DNA from: Plumapathes pennacea
Lineage: Eukaryota; Cnidaria; Anthozoa; Antipatharia; Myriopathidae
Length of the DNA stretch: 64,000 nucleotides
Direction: 5' to 3'
NCBI GenBank assembly: GCA_964036295.1
Contig: OZ038472.1
Coordinates: forward strand, 12,830,068-12,894,067
Part shown: positions 12,501-23,900 of the stretch, one piece after another
Numbering within the stretch: the first letter of the stretch is position 1
How the letters are laid out: every line of letters begins with the position of its first letter
Notes under the pieces: model-generated
What the model was told of the DNA's origin: nothing
Seen by the model: the letters and a program-made list of their open reading frames with translations, nothing else
Database searches by the model: none
Program-made: the position numbers and the translations under genes

Positions 12501-13181
12501 GTGTTCATTGCTGAGTCGAAGAATGTCCATGATAACATCACTCTTCTTCTCACGCTTCTCAATCCCTTGTTCTACCAAAAGGAACGCGGTTTTGTCATCT
12601 GGTGAGCTACCATTCCCTTCCTCGACTGGCGGAGGCTTCGGGGGTGCTTTCTCATAAAGAGAAACCAGTTTAGACCCTTGCAGCCATTCGAGAATAACGA
12701 AATACGGCTTAGCGCGGTACTTCTCCTTATCTAGACGTCTTAAAGCTACTCCCAACTCACGAGCTCCGTTGCTCTTCGCTTCACTTGGCTTCTCCGCTAC
12801 AAAGCGCTCCAAACTTTCCATGAAGTCGTCGTCATGAATCATGTCGATGGCCAAACTCTTAACGTCGACGTCTTTAAATGGCTTCGAAGATCTTTTCAAG
12901 ACGTCTGGAAGTTTTTGGGATGGCTGTGACAGTCTCGTCGCGACATCAGGGTTGTTATTTTCGGTCGAGATGTCCTCACTCGGATCTTGGCGCTTTTGCA
13001 ACGCTTCTAGACGAACTTTGCTTACGGCCATGCTGGCAGAAAGGAACTCTTGCAAAAGGGATGTAATGTCCGTGTCAGACTTCCGTTCGATGGCATCTTT
13101 CAAGGAGGATTTCAATTCAGCCAGTCTTTCACGGACTTCTACAGAAGAGATAGCCACGTCTTCGATGCTTGATGACGCCAT
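6578..13181 (-). CDS. TRPC-like cation channel without ankyrin repeats (gene A)
   Basis: A complete gene of seven exons: 12246-13181, 11476-11899, 8891-9365, 8198-8396, 7331-7477, 7118-7168 and 6578-6775 (2430 nt, 809 aa). ATG 13181 is the first in frame after a TGA. Residues 1-234 are acidic and polar with no recognised domain. Residues 235-312 (VEYEELSSDLQQLAADLVEE) match the pre-S1 TRPC linker. FVANPKCQHV at 313 matches the TRPC EFVAQPNCQ motif. KHPYYKFINHTIFYAAF resembles TRPC S1, followed by S2-S5 in the 475-nt exon. The pore LENLFWLIMG and S6 are in the 199-nt exon, the TRP box EWPFARTQMW and LPPPLN in the next. The tail is a Leu-rich coiled coil. TRPC channels are receptor- or lipid-gated Ca2+/Na+ channels. 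The usual N-terminal ankyrin repeats are absent, and exon 1 is unlike the canonical TRPC N-terminus. Tandem paralogue of gene B. Confidence 0.85.
8618..8885. mobile_element. MITE-like repeat in gene A intron 3 (family of 55967)
   Basis: Shares blocks with the 55967-56226 element, for example GCCGAAATCCTTGG, GGGCCCCCCAAAGTCGAAAG and TTGGGAACCA. It abuts the donor side of the 8891-9365 exon. The ends are eroded, so the boundaries are approximate. Confidence 0.6.
9774..9895. repeat. (AAACAAAA)n microsatellite
   Basis: About 120 bp of A-rich CAAAA/CAAAAAA repeats in gene A intron 2. It yields spurious low-complexity ORFs on both strands. Confidence 0.95.
10245..10560. mobile_element. MITE with ~45-bp TIRs in gene A intron 2
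   Basis: The left end GAGCCGTTTTCGGATGAGTG is complementary to the right end CAGTCATCCGAAAACAGCTC, and the similarity continues inward to AAAACCAAAG(T/C)AATCACAC. A TA dinucleotide flanks each side. A short degenerate relative occurs at about 53270-53335. Confidence 0.75.
10571..10913 (+). mobile_element. Helitron-like 5' fragment
   Basis: Homologous to the 5' region of the element at 45064-45600 (opposite strand): a GAGCGAAG-rich start, AGACTCCAAGCGAGTCGCC, then CCATCTCGAAATCTAATGTT. It then has a short ORF from ATG 10821 (MNLKTGKLDTARYREARLQKRRE), which stops at TAG 10911-10913. The basic Arg/Glu repeat N-terminus is typical of Helitron replication-helicase ORFs, but no Rep or helicase domain remains. 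A TCAGTCTG microrepeat lies at about 10680-10710. The family assignment is an inference. Confidence 0.5.
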
Positions 13182-14776
13182 AATAGAAAGCTCTTCAAGG
13201 CGATAACAGAAAAAATATATGCCCAGCTTCGAAACTGCTCGTCACACCCACTTTGCAGTAAGCACTTCGAAATTCTTGGAATTTAGCGTCTGACGGTTTA
13301 TGCAGAAATTAATACAGCAGATGATACTAATATGACAAGGTCAGATAAAGTTCATTCACATAATTCGCAAATTAAAAAAAATTTATATATAAGGTCTGGC
13401 AATGCTTTCACAAAAGCTGCTTAGTTACAATACTCCTTAGCTTCTCCAGAATACAAAGTTTTCATATTTATATTATATATATTGTATATTTTTTTATTTT
13501 TATGTCACAGTATTAGGTTTCTCAATTGCGTGAGTGCCAGGGGATATTGCTTAATCTCATTTTGTGAACATAGCACTTCAATTACGACAGTATCATAACA
13601 CAATTAGAATTCAGAGCGAATCAGTCTTTCAAGTTCCTCAAAGCCATTAGATTGAATACTTATGGTATTTAAATACTAAAACAGTGTAAAAAGAAAGACT
13701 TCATTTTAATGCACGGAGATTAAAGTCTCTACCTAGCTCTAGCGTTCACAGTTTGCGTAACAGCGTACAGCATTGTAAAAGATCATTCATTCTGTATAGC
13801 ATTTCAAATATGAGAAGAACGTATCAGAGTTGTCAGCGATGTAAGTCTTCAAAACATCCTGACTCCCTCCTGGGGCCCTATCAACCGATCAAATGTCCAA
13901 TTCATTTCTAACACGAAAAGCCCAAAGGGATCGTGTACAACGGCCTCCAAACCTCCCCTATATAGCCGTCCCAATCCACCTTTTTACCGTTTCACTAAGC
14001 CATTACATTTAACTCTATCTTACATCAACAAAAACAAATTTTGGGCTCACACGTAAGATCCGTTAACAATCCGATCGGGAGTGCTATATAAAAAATAATA
14101 CACGTACTTGGTTCATTCAGTCATGCCGTGCACTGAGTACATTCATCATGTACTCTAGATCAAATGTGAAACATGGGGTGATGTACATAGCACCTCTCGT
14201 AAAGTCTTAACACCATTGGTCAGTAACAATATGTCAAACAACCAAAGAAGACCCATAACCCTAAAACTGATGGAGCTGCTATGCAGTTACACTGTACGTA
14301 TACATGTAGGAAACCTATAAAAGATAGGCTTCCGAGTTCCTCGGTTTGGGGCTCAGACCAGCATTTGTTATGGAGAGCCTGTTTTACAGCAGATTACTTA
14401 AATCACATAATGTCTGCTATGTGGTGGTACTCAAGCTTTAACAAGATATACAAACGTTTGACGGTACTGTTCGATTTCACCTCCCAGTGTCTTAACACTT
14501 CATCAGCAGGATTTTTTTCTCGGCAGTCCAAATGTTGCACTTGCGAAGGGTCAACATTTAGGTGTTCCTCCAAAAATTTCCAGCGGTCCCCACCTGGTTT
14601 AGAAATAAAAATTTAATAGAAGAAAACAGTATCTTCATACAACAGTTTACTGACGACAAAAAAATCAACTATTTCCTTTCTGTGGAATAGTTGAACACAA
14701 GACCAATGGCCGACTTAAACCGCAAACATTTAGGTCTTAATTCTCCCAAGCTGGTCCGAAAACAATTATCTTGGGC

Positions 14777-14992
14777 GTTGCACTTCTGGCGAATTTGATC
14801 GACAGGTCATGTTACAGCTTGTTTACAGGTCACAAACGGTCTACCGAAAAGTCAACACACCCAGCTGCACGGAAATACGTTATCAAATAAGAAGACTCGT
14901 GCATTTGGGTGTGTTGACCCTTCGGTAGACCGTTTGTGACCTGCAAGCAAAATATTATACGACCTGTCAATCAAACTCGCCAAAAGTGTAAC
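14777..14992. mobile_element. Inverted-repeat element shared by both units (copy A)
   Basis: The ends GTTGCACTTCTGGCGAATTT and the complement of AAACTCGCCAAAAGTGTAAC form about 32-bp TIRs. A long internal hairpin (CACAAACGGTCTACCGAA and its complement) fills the middle. The same element occurs at 26105-26320, so it predates the segmental duplication. Confidence 0.75.
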
Positions 14993-15483
14993 TACTTGCG
15001 CCTAATGTTTATTTGTGCTGCACAGTTGTTGTTGTTATTGTTGTTTACTTACCACATAACTCCATAAGCCTTCGTCTGACACCATAGGGGATGTCTCGCA
15101 TGTTCATTGACTCGTAAAGCAAAGGACCTGAGTGACGCAGTCGATAAGTGAAGACCATAAGCGGATGGAATATCCGTTACCAACAAGAATTTGTCAAAAA
15201 GTTATTCTTAGATAGGGCCCGGTCGCACCAGGAAGTTTAGTCGATAATAACTCAGTATCGCAAGCAATACGACGGCTTCTTTAATGTTTGGTAGCAACTT
15301 GATGACACATATTTCTGGTGACAAGCGCTGTTTTCACTTTAAATGATGCAGATGTTGATATTACTGCCGTTCAAGTTACGAGTGCGACCGAAGCCATATG
15401 CTGAAGACGCCTGCATGGCACGCTTTGCAACGAAATACAACGAAACGTTCTTGTGTATGTCTAAATATTGTGGTAAAAAAACT

Positions 15484-15615
15484 AATTTCCACTGGTTTGC
15501 CGTGGTGTAGACTCTTATTTCGGCGAAGCACCTCGTGAGTCCACAACATTTTCACCATGTGATGACGTAAATCGTGTTAAATAACAGTCAACACCACGGC
15601 AAACCAGTGGAAATT
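15484..15615. mobile_element. Short MITE in the death-domain gene intron (copy A)
   Basis: 132 bp, bounded by AATTTCCACTGGTTTGCCGT and its complement. It is also present at about 26802-26934 in unit B, so it predates the duplication. It sits 28 bp from the 15643 splice donor. Confidence 0.7.
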
Positions 15616-15975
15616 TGTTGAGCATGTCACTAAATTCCATACCTGTTGTTCCTTCAGGCAGAATCTTTCTCATCTCTTCAACAACATCCTTTCGATTGTT
15701 AGACTTCAGAAGTCGCGAAAGCTCCCGAATGCGGAGTTTTTCACCATGGCGCAGAAGTTCCCGCGTGGAACCCTTGCCCTCGCATTCAAGTTTCTTTTGT
15801 AGTTCGGCAATGAACGCTCCAGAGTCTCCGCCCTCATCAACCTTCGTGGCAATGTACCCGCCGCATGGATAAAAAAAGTTTCAGTCACGACAGTCGGAGT
15901 GCAACGTCACAGATTTCCCGTAGGGCGTTTGCAGATGACTGTGGCGAGTCTCCAGTTTAATAATTTAAACATTAA

Positions 15976-16208
15976 GGGCCGATTTTTTAAAGTCTAACTT
16001 AGACCTGGTTTATCGCTAAATTAAAGATTAAACGGACGCTGTAAAACAGGGTTAGTAAAACGTTAAATTACATTTTTAGAACATGGATCGGAGTCAGTTT
16101 ACAAAGACAACGTCTGGCCGCTGTCCATTAAGCATGGCTACTGTTTACATCTTGTTTAGACCAGGACTTTCTTAACCGCGGTCTAAACCTTGCTTAAAAA
16201 ATCGGCCC
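15976..16208. mobile_element. Intact MITE (GGGCCGATTTTTTAA TIRs), TAA target duplication
   Basis: Perfect 15-bp TIRs and TAA on both sides (15973-15975 and 16209-16211). It is the sister of the interrupted copy at 4955-5488. In this copy the TTA near 16180 is unoccupied. Confidence 0.85.
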
Positions 16209-16269
16209 TAAATCTCTCCATTTATATTTCGGCGCACATAGGTGAGCGAAATTTTACTTTTAGTTTATT

Positions 16270-17310
16270 GTATGTGCTACGTTAGCGTAGATAAGTAGAT
16301 ACGGCGGCTTCAAACTGCGTAATGAAATGATATCTACTGTGAACAAAATACGGAACTTATTAATGCACCAGTCAATTGTAACCCCCACCCCCCCCCCCCC
16401 CCCCCCCCCCCCCCCACCTCGGGGAATGGTGGGGTAATGTGGGGCATTTTTTCGTATTTGAAAGGTGTTTAAGCCTGAAGGGGTGGGGGATTTTCTCTTC
16501 ATGATTCCCGACCTGCGGAGGTGGGGCTCAAGGTGGGAGATTTGACCAAAAATATGATGCAGTGCGGCCTCGTCCAGTTCGACCACGCGGTTCGTTCGTG
16601 AGAGAAGTTTCTGTGCAAAGCCTCTTGTAAGATTTTGCCAAATTTTTGGCCCCACAATGTGGGGGATTTGTCAGCACATTATGTCCCATGGGGTGGGGGA
16701 ATAGTCGATTATTGCAACAAAGAAAATCCATGTCCCCACTATTCCCCGAGGTGGGGGTGGGGGGGGGGGGGGGGGGGGGTGGGGGTTACAATTGACTGGT
16801 GCATAATACTTTTGAACCTCAAATGCATGTTCACATATAACAGGCGGATAATTTACAACGAACCAACCACAGTTTATCAAGTTCCTAAGCCATCAGCAAC
16901 CCCCTGGCCGATGGGCCATATTTGGACCAACATCGTGGTGATTGGTTAGTATTGCCCAATCAAATCTAAAAGAATTTAACATCCCCATTCCACCATTTTA
17001 TCGCTTCATCCCTAGCCAATACATTCAACTCTATGCTACATCAAAAAAATTAATTAATTAAAAAAAAAATCTGGCACGATAAGATCTGGTAACAATCCGA
17101 TCAGGAGAAGTACATAAAAAAAGAATGCTTGTACCTGGTTCATTCAGTTATGCCTTGTACAGTACATACATCATGTACTCTACATCAAATGCGAAACGTG
17201 GGGCGATGCTGCACTTCTCGTAAAGTCTTAACACCATTGGTCGTGAAAACAATACGTTAAACAACCAAGCAAGAACCATAACCCTAAAAACTAACTTACA
17301 ATTGAGTATC
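16270..17310. repeat. Relic of a third segmental-duplication unit, carrying a MITE
   Basis: Sequence at about 16290-16360 resembles 24755-24830 (CGGCTTCAAACTGCGT versus CGGTTTCAAATTGCGTG). Sequence at about 16970-17300 resembles 13965-14265 and 25290-25590 (a shared run ending TCGTAAAGTCTTAACACCAT). In the two complete units this sequence separates the TRPC first exon from the death-domain last exon, but here no death-domain exon follows. A MITE occupies the middle (16364-16803). Confidence 0.6.
16364..16803. mobile_element. MITE with homopolymer C/G blocks inside its TIRs
   Basis: The ends TGCACCAGTCAATTGTAACC are followed by a poly-C run on the left and mirrored by a poly-G run and GGTTACAATTGACTGGTGCA on the right. 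TAA duplicates flank it (16361-16363 and 16804-16806). Each homopolymer block is followed by a CCTCGGGGAATGGTGGGG-like segment. No coding capacity. Confidence 0.8.
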
Positions 17311-17900
17311 GAGTCCTGGTGTTGACTTTCTTGGCTAATTCTCGAGGTTATATGATTACTGAACTACAAAATCTGTACTTAAATCCACAGTCAGTGCGAT
17401 GACCGCTGACTCAAAAATCAGCTGACCGCACGGTTATAATACGTAATCTCGCGGCGTTCGATAGCAAAAGGGTTTTAGCTGTAAATTCGAGTAATGAGCG
17501 CAAATAATCTGTACTAGAAAAAGAAGCACCATTTCTGTGGTTTATATATATTTCATTCTTTTACGCTGTAAGATAATCACGTTTTAGTAACACCTATAAT
17601 AGTCAAGAAGCGTAAGGGAAGATGTTAGCGTTTTTGCTCGCCTTCCTGTAGCTCGAAACGTTCGTTATCATTGCAAAATAGGAGTTTGATAGTAATATTC
17701 GTCCTCCTGTTTCTTGGAGAGTTTTGTGAATTATCTTTTGGCGTTACAGTGAAAGATGGCTGACATCAAGATCTTCAAGGAAGTGTTGAAAAATTCTCAA
17801 TTGCAAATAAGTTGTCTGCTTCGAAAATTGTTTCGGTTTACCGTGATCATTACTCAGGTTTACAGCGGAAATCCTCTTAAAATGTTTGTGGTGTTTCACC

Positions 17901-20900
17901 TCACTCCTTTGCTGCGGCCAGAGACTGCCTCATCTCTGGTGTTCCCAGAAGTTTCTCCAGCTTGGCCGTCAGAATCTCAACTTTCCTGGTAAGATGGCAG
18001 TTTTCCTCAGATGTTTGACTTTTTTGTAGTTTTTTCTTGAGGTAGCGAAATACCAGCATCTGGACTGTGTATTGGCGCTGCGGAGAAGAGAGAAAGAGTG
18101 CTCAAAATGTAGATTCTTCCAATCTTTCACGAAGAGAGTTTATAAGTGATATCGTAAGTAATGACAGTTTAGGCGGTTTTTATTTAATCTGAGCAAGCTC
18201 TCAAAAACTGAGCTTTCTATACCGTATGATATATCTATAGAGTGAGAAACTGAAGAAAGTTGATCAGTGAAAGGGTCAAGGGAAACGAAAATAAAATGTA
18301 TGTGTTCACACTACCTATTAAGGTGGATCGGAGCAGAGATAAATTATTACAATGAAGTACAAAAAGGGAAATGAAGACGAGAAGCAAATGAATGGAAAGA
18401 ACGAAAGGACGGGAATACTACGCGGAGCAAACAGCTCACGCCGGTATAAAACTAGACCAGAAAGTGGCTGAACGGAGTTGAAGTCTGCGCTCCACAGAGA
18501 ATCCCTATACATACCACTGTTTCGTAGTCAGAGTTTGCATCATCGCCCGCACTGTCAGTCGTGTCCTGCGAAACGGTACGTCAATACGAGAGTTAATAAA
18601 TTCGCTAAAACTATAGTTTAAAGATGTTGGTGCGCAAAGAGCTATGGTATTAGGTATCCTGCCACATTCTCCCCTTCCCTCCCCCCACAGGTCGAGATAC
18701 AAAACAAATTCAATGTAGTTTTAGTACCTTGCAACAGCATTTGTGGAAGCATTGGAAAAGTTGCAGTATCAACTCAAGCAAATTCAGTGGCGGTGGCAAC
18801 ACTGTTCCTCTGTAGTCCAGATATTCCAGCCACATCTGGGTCCTGGCAAATGGCCACTCAGCGTTCTGGTTGGTCTTGGGGAGGTAAAAAACATGAAAAT
18901 ATTTCTACTGAGCTGATATATTATATGCCCAAACAAAAAGTTATCCTTGTCACACGGCGGCCATGTTGGATTGACGTCATAGTTTGTAACACGAAAAACG
19001 ATGTGGGGCGCAGAGCATGCGCGAAAGTGAACTCTGTTGTGTTTCTTTATGTAAAAATGTCATGAAAAACATAAAAGACCTCGTAACTTTCACAGTTGTT
19101 AATCAAAGCAGCAAGGCAGCTGTAAGCTCGCAAATTTGTAAAAGGACTTCATTTTGCGGAAGTAGCTATTTAATAGAACTGGCTCAATTCACCACTTCGT
19201 GGTGAACGCGGGCTTAAAAAAGTGTTATATAATAATTGAGAGAAAAGATTTATCGACGCGGTTTTCACGGGTCACGCGATCGCAGCACCCTTCAAAATAA
19301 CAGATTGTACCTTTCTGACTCTAGAACTAAAAAGACCTGAAATAGTCCAGATGCCAATTTTGGATTGTCTAGGCTTCATTTTGGCGAAGCAGGGGCAATT
19401 TGTTTTTTGGAGATTTGATAAGAGTTTGTATGCGGCCGCCATGTTAGTCGAACTCGGAACACAAAATGAAGTTGATCTGTGACTCAGCTTGATGTTTAGT
19501 TACTTCACATCTTTCGCAGTTCTAACTTTAAAATGTTGCGTGAAGGACCGATTTTAGTCGGCCGCGCGCGTGTACACGGCTTTGTTGTCACGGTATTCAA
19601 ACGTCCATAGCTCCCGATAGATATTTTGTATCGACTCAGAATTTTGCTTTAAGTCTTAAGGCATGATAGTCCTGAACATATCAGTGTATTAGACTTATAG
19701 GATACGTTACTTTTGAGATGGCTTTTTATGACGTGACATGCAAACCAAGAATTGAAACACCTGATAATTTGCATACTGTATGAACTTGTAAACATTCACC
19801 GGAAATGGATATTTTTGGCCGAGATTCAATATCTTTCCGGCCTAGTATCTTCTAAGCCGTATTTACTGTCACTACAGAAATTTTGGCGGATACTAAACCA
19901 ACGGCTTCAGATTTGTTTGCGATAACGCCATCGGTGCCACTGATTGTTTGACCTTCATGGCACCGCGCCAAACGGTCACAATAACAACGCAAAACACAGT
20001 AGAGTGAAACACAACCAAGCTCAGAATCAATGGCCAAACAAACTTCGAACGCATGACAAAACTTCAAAATGAGAACACGTTCCGAACAAAAATATGGTCG
20101 CAACAACTACGACAACATCTTGCTTTTAAACTGCGTGGTTCGACACACCCTGTTGCGCGCCTTCATCATGCCCAAATTTGGAAAACCGCAACTGCTTTAT
20201 TTGGAAATCCATTGTTGACAACAGAGGGAATAGGGAAGCAGGGAAGTAGGGAAGTAGGGAAGTAGGGAGGTAGGGAAGTAGGGAAGGAAAGTGATTACTA
20301 TACCTCGCAAATCCCACAAAGTGGAATTCGCGAGCTAAAAATGACAGAAAGTTAGTAAAATCAAGTTCGTGCGCAAAAAATGTTGCGCACAAACGCGCAA
20401 TGTCATTACTTTAAGGATTGTTTTGACTCGGACTAAGTTTCCATAAAACGCCCTTATCGTTATTTAAAATATGATTCAATATTTAATGTAACCCGACAGA
20501 AATATGGGTTTTAATAAAAAGATAGTGTTGTCCTAATAGATTACGTGTAACGCCTTCATTTTTCAGTTCAGTTCTCCAGAGTGTTCAAAGCTCGGTTAAG
20601 GTAACACAGCTGCAGGTTGACAAATTCTTTCCCAACATGTTTTTGGTCCAAAAATAAAACTTTTGTTCCAGCTCAAAATAAAGCAAGAAATTGAAAGCGA
20701 AAGCATGTCATTTTGACAAAAATGTTTAGACCTAACCCAAGATTCTGAACATCTGGTATCCGAAACACGTTTTCGAGTCATAATAACCTTGCACCATCAT
20801 TATAAAAAGAAAATTGCAATAAAACTGCACTTACATGAATTGTGTCGAAGGTCTTTGTCATGATGGCTATCAGCATATTGATCGCAATGATAACGGCGAG

Positions 20901-23900
20901 TATTGTGTACGCAATTACCATAACCCTGCCAACATCTTGAACAACACGGTAGTCTGGTGTGTCTGCTTCGAATTCTCTCATGTCGATCGATCCCATGATC
21001 AACCAAAATAGATTCTCCATAGTGGGAAGAAACCTGCACGATGAAAGAAGCAGAGGTTCTCATTGACATTATGCCACAAACAACAGCACGTAAATCAATC
21101 TTTAGCAGAGCTGCGGCCATACTGCGATCATGAAGTTCAATACCCCGAAATTCTTAAACCAGTTTTAGAATATTGCTTTAGAACTAAGTAAGTACCTTAT
21201 TGGTTTAATTTTGCAAAAATGATAAAGGCAAATTTCGCGAGACTTAGAGTGCGTTCGATTGACCGTATCCCGGAATAGGAATAGCTAAAATGATCCAAAG
21301 TTTTGTTTGTTCTGGGGAAAAATGTTTTTCGGGATTGTTTTCAAAAACTTCACGCTGACATTTCGAACAGCTCCCGATACATCTCGACATAATTAAGCTC
21401 CAAAGAAAAACATTTTATCAATCGGTATCGCTACTCCTATTCCAGAATAGACCCAATCGAACGCGCCATTAAATTTCGCGATCTGGCACAAAAATCGTGT
21501 AAAAGGAACAAAATTTCGCGATGCTTTATGCACGATCATATCTTAAACGAGCTGCTTTATTAGCTCTTAGGTGACTCGTGTAGAAATAAAGGATTGATTT
21601 ATTGATTGATCCGCATAATAGAATCGGCACTACATATTCAATTTTTACATAGCCATATTTTGGAATAATAGTGGCAAAAACCATGCATAACAACAAAACT
21701 AAACAGGTTAGATTTACATGCTTATTAATGCCCAGAGTCCAGAGTTCTTATAGTATGGATGCTGCCCGTTTCATTTGAGTAACGTTTTAGATTTTATATC
21801 AACAGGGTTTTAAATTTCACGTCGTTAATTCTTTTTTGCAATCGCGAACATTAAGCCCTGAGATAATATTAAGTCTATACCAACATTTAGGTACTTACTC
21901 GCCCAGTCGATGGCTTGTTTTGCTGGCAGTGCCATGGTAGGAGTACAGCTTTCGCAATCCTGTGGCGAACGATATGAACAGGAAAAAGAACAAGATGGCG
22001 AAATAGAACAAGTCTTCCAACATGTTCATCAGCGACACCTCCAGAGTCCCAAGCCTGCGGTGCGCTCTCAGTATGCGAGTTATGCGAAGGAAGCACATCA
22101 CGCTGGCAATGCTGTAGCAAATGTCAGCATTTTGGAACAATTGGTCGGCAGGATTCCATGAGTCATTGTTCTCTTTCCACGCAATGATCCAAAGGATGAA
22201 GGACGCTAAAAAGATCATTGAAGTAGAGGCACAAAGGGCTAGGTGGTACCCGGACGTATAGCTCTCTGACGTTGTATTGGGCTTACACTGCTTTTTCGCA
22301 CAACAGTCGAAAAACAGGAAGAACTTTGTAATGACTTCGGCAAAATGCCCCACTACAAAGACGAGGATGCAAGAATCTGAAAGAAATAGGAACGTTATAA
22401 GGGAATATGCAACTGTTGTTGGATCGAGAGGACATTAAATTGCCAAATGCGAAAGTTTCTAATTCCTGCTGGTTTGGCTGGCATAAATTGAAACATATTT
22501 GGTGCTTACATTTGCTGCAAGAGCCCTTGGCTCATCGAGGGAGCCCTCATATATACTTCTTTTATACAATCACTGGATGTTTAATGGATACTTACATAAA
22601 TTTGAGTTTCCATGGATGGACTTAATATCGAACTGGTTTTTAAAGGCTGACGCAAATACCATGGACAAAAAGACCGCATAGAAGATGGTGTGATTGATGA
22701 ACTTGTAGTACGGATGCTGAACCCTGTCCATGGTGGAGCGACATCCTGTTGGCTTGCAATGATTACAGGAGAACAGCCGCAGGAGAGAGAAAAATGTAAA
22801 AACAATAAAATAGACAGAGAACGCTAAAGCGTGAAACAAAGCCGACAAGGCACACCATATGATGAATCCAATGGGATGCCTTTTCAATGTCGAGAAGCAG
22901 TAGTTGAACTTTGAGAATCCCTCATCACAACTGCTGCCAGAGCTGTGCTCCGAGGGATTGTGCTCTGGAGCTTCAATTATCATGCGGAGGACATGCTGGC
23001 ACTTGGGGTTGGCTACAAACTGTAAACGTCAACAAACACATTCACACAATAGTTAAAAATAGAAATACAACCGACAACTTCAAAGAGTGGGAAGGAAACA
23101 GTATATTTTGGGAGAACGAGAACAAAGGAAGTCCCATCGAGTAGGAAGGAATCTAAAAAGATTCAGCGCTAATTCGTAGCTGGTCATAACCTTAGTTTTC
23201 CTATGACAAAATATGAGATATGAGCTTGAAAGAGATTGCAACTAAATATTTATACAGGAACAACTGGTTTAGCATACATATAGCTAGGGTAAGTTTAAAA
23301 TGCAGAGTCCTGTCTGATAGATCTCTATAGAATATCGCGAAATCCAGGCTCCTCTTCGGAGTTTTCAAGCTTACCGTTTTCAATCCCATCGCTGCAGCGT
23401 TCTTTAAGACTGTCACACTGTTCAAGTACTGCTCTTCCTCGGCCCTTTGCATCTTGAGCTTATCTTGTAGACCAACTGTAAGGGCACCTTTGCCATTGGT
23501 GTCCATGACAATTGCTAGCTCCTCTTCGCTTCGTACTTCCTCGACAAGATCAGCTGCTAATTGTTGCAGGTCTGCAGACAGTTCTTCATATTCGACTCTG
23601 AATCGATAGTCATCTGCAGCCGTCTTTTTGTGTTTACTGCTGAGTCGAAGAATGTCCGTGATAACATCACTCTTCTTCGCACACTTCTCCGTCCCTTGCA
23701 TTTCTAAATGGAACGTAGTTTTGTCTGCTGGTGAGCTGCCATTCCCTCCCTCGATTGGCGGAGGTTTCGGGGATGCTTCCCCACAAAAAGAAACCAGCGA
23801 AGACAGCCATTCGAGAATAACAAAATACGGCTTCGCGCGGTACTTCTCCAAATCCAAACGTCTTAAAGCTGCTTCGAACTCACGAGCTCCGTTGCTCTTC

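Larger units (their letters stand above)
14403..15855 (-). pseudogene. Death-domain gene, 5'-truncated copy (unit A)
   Basis: Exons 15643-15855 (partial), 15053-15127 and 14403-14593 splice in frame. They encode a helical segment (LQKKLECEGKGS to RKDVVEEMRKILPEG), then LYESMNMRDIPYGVRRRLMEL, then a death domain (GGDRWKFLEEHL... DEVLRHWEVKSNSTVKRL), stopping at TGA 14403-14405. The first exon matches its paralogue in unit B only from about 15855 inward. Upstream of that point homology stops, there is no AG acceptor, and an in-frame TGA appears. The coiled-coil exon found in unit B is missing. The copy is probably a non-functional relic, although the remaining exons are still open. It lies just upstream of TRPC gene A on the same strand. 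Confidence 0.65.

Noticed and set aside
17756-17870. Possible first exon (MADIKIFKEVLKNSQLQISC) on the plus strand
   Set aside because: It has an ATG and a plausible downstream donor, but no partner exon or homology; it runs into the antisense of gene B's last exon.
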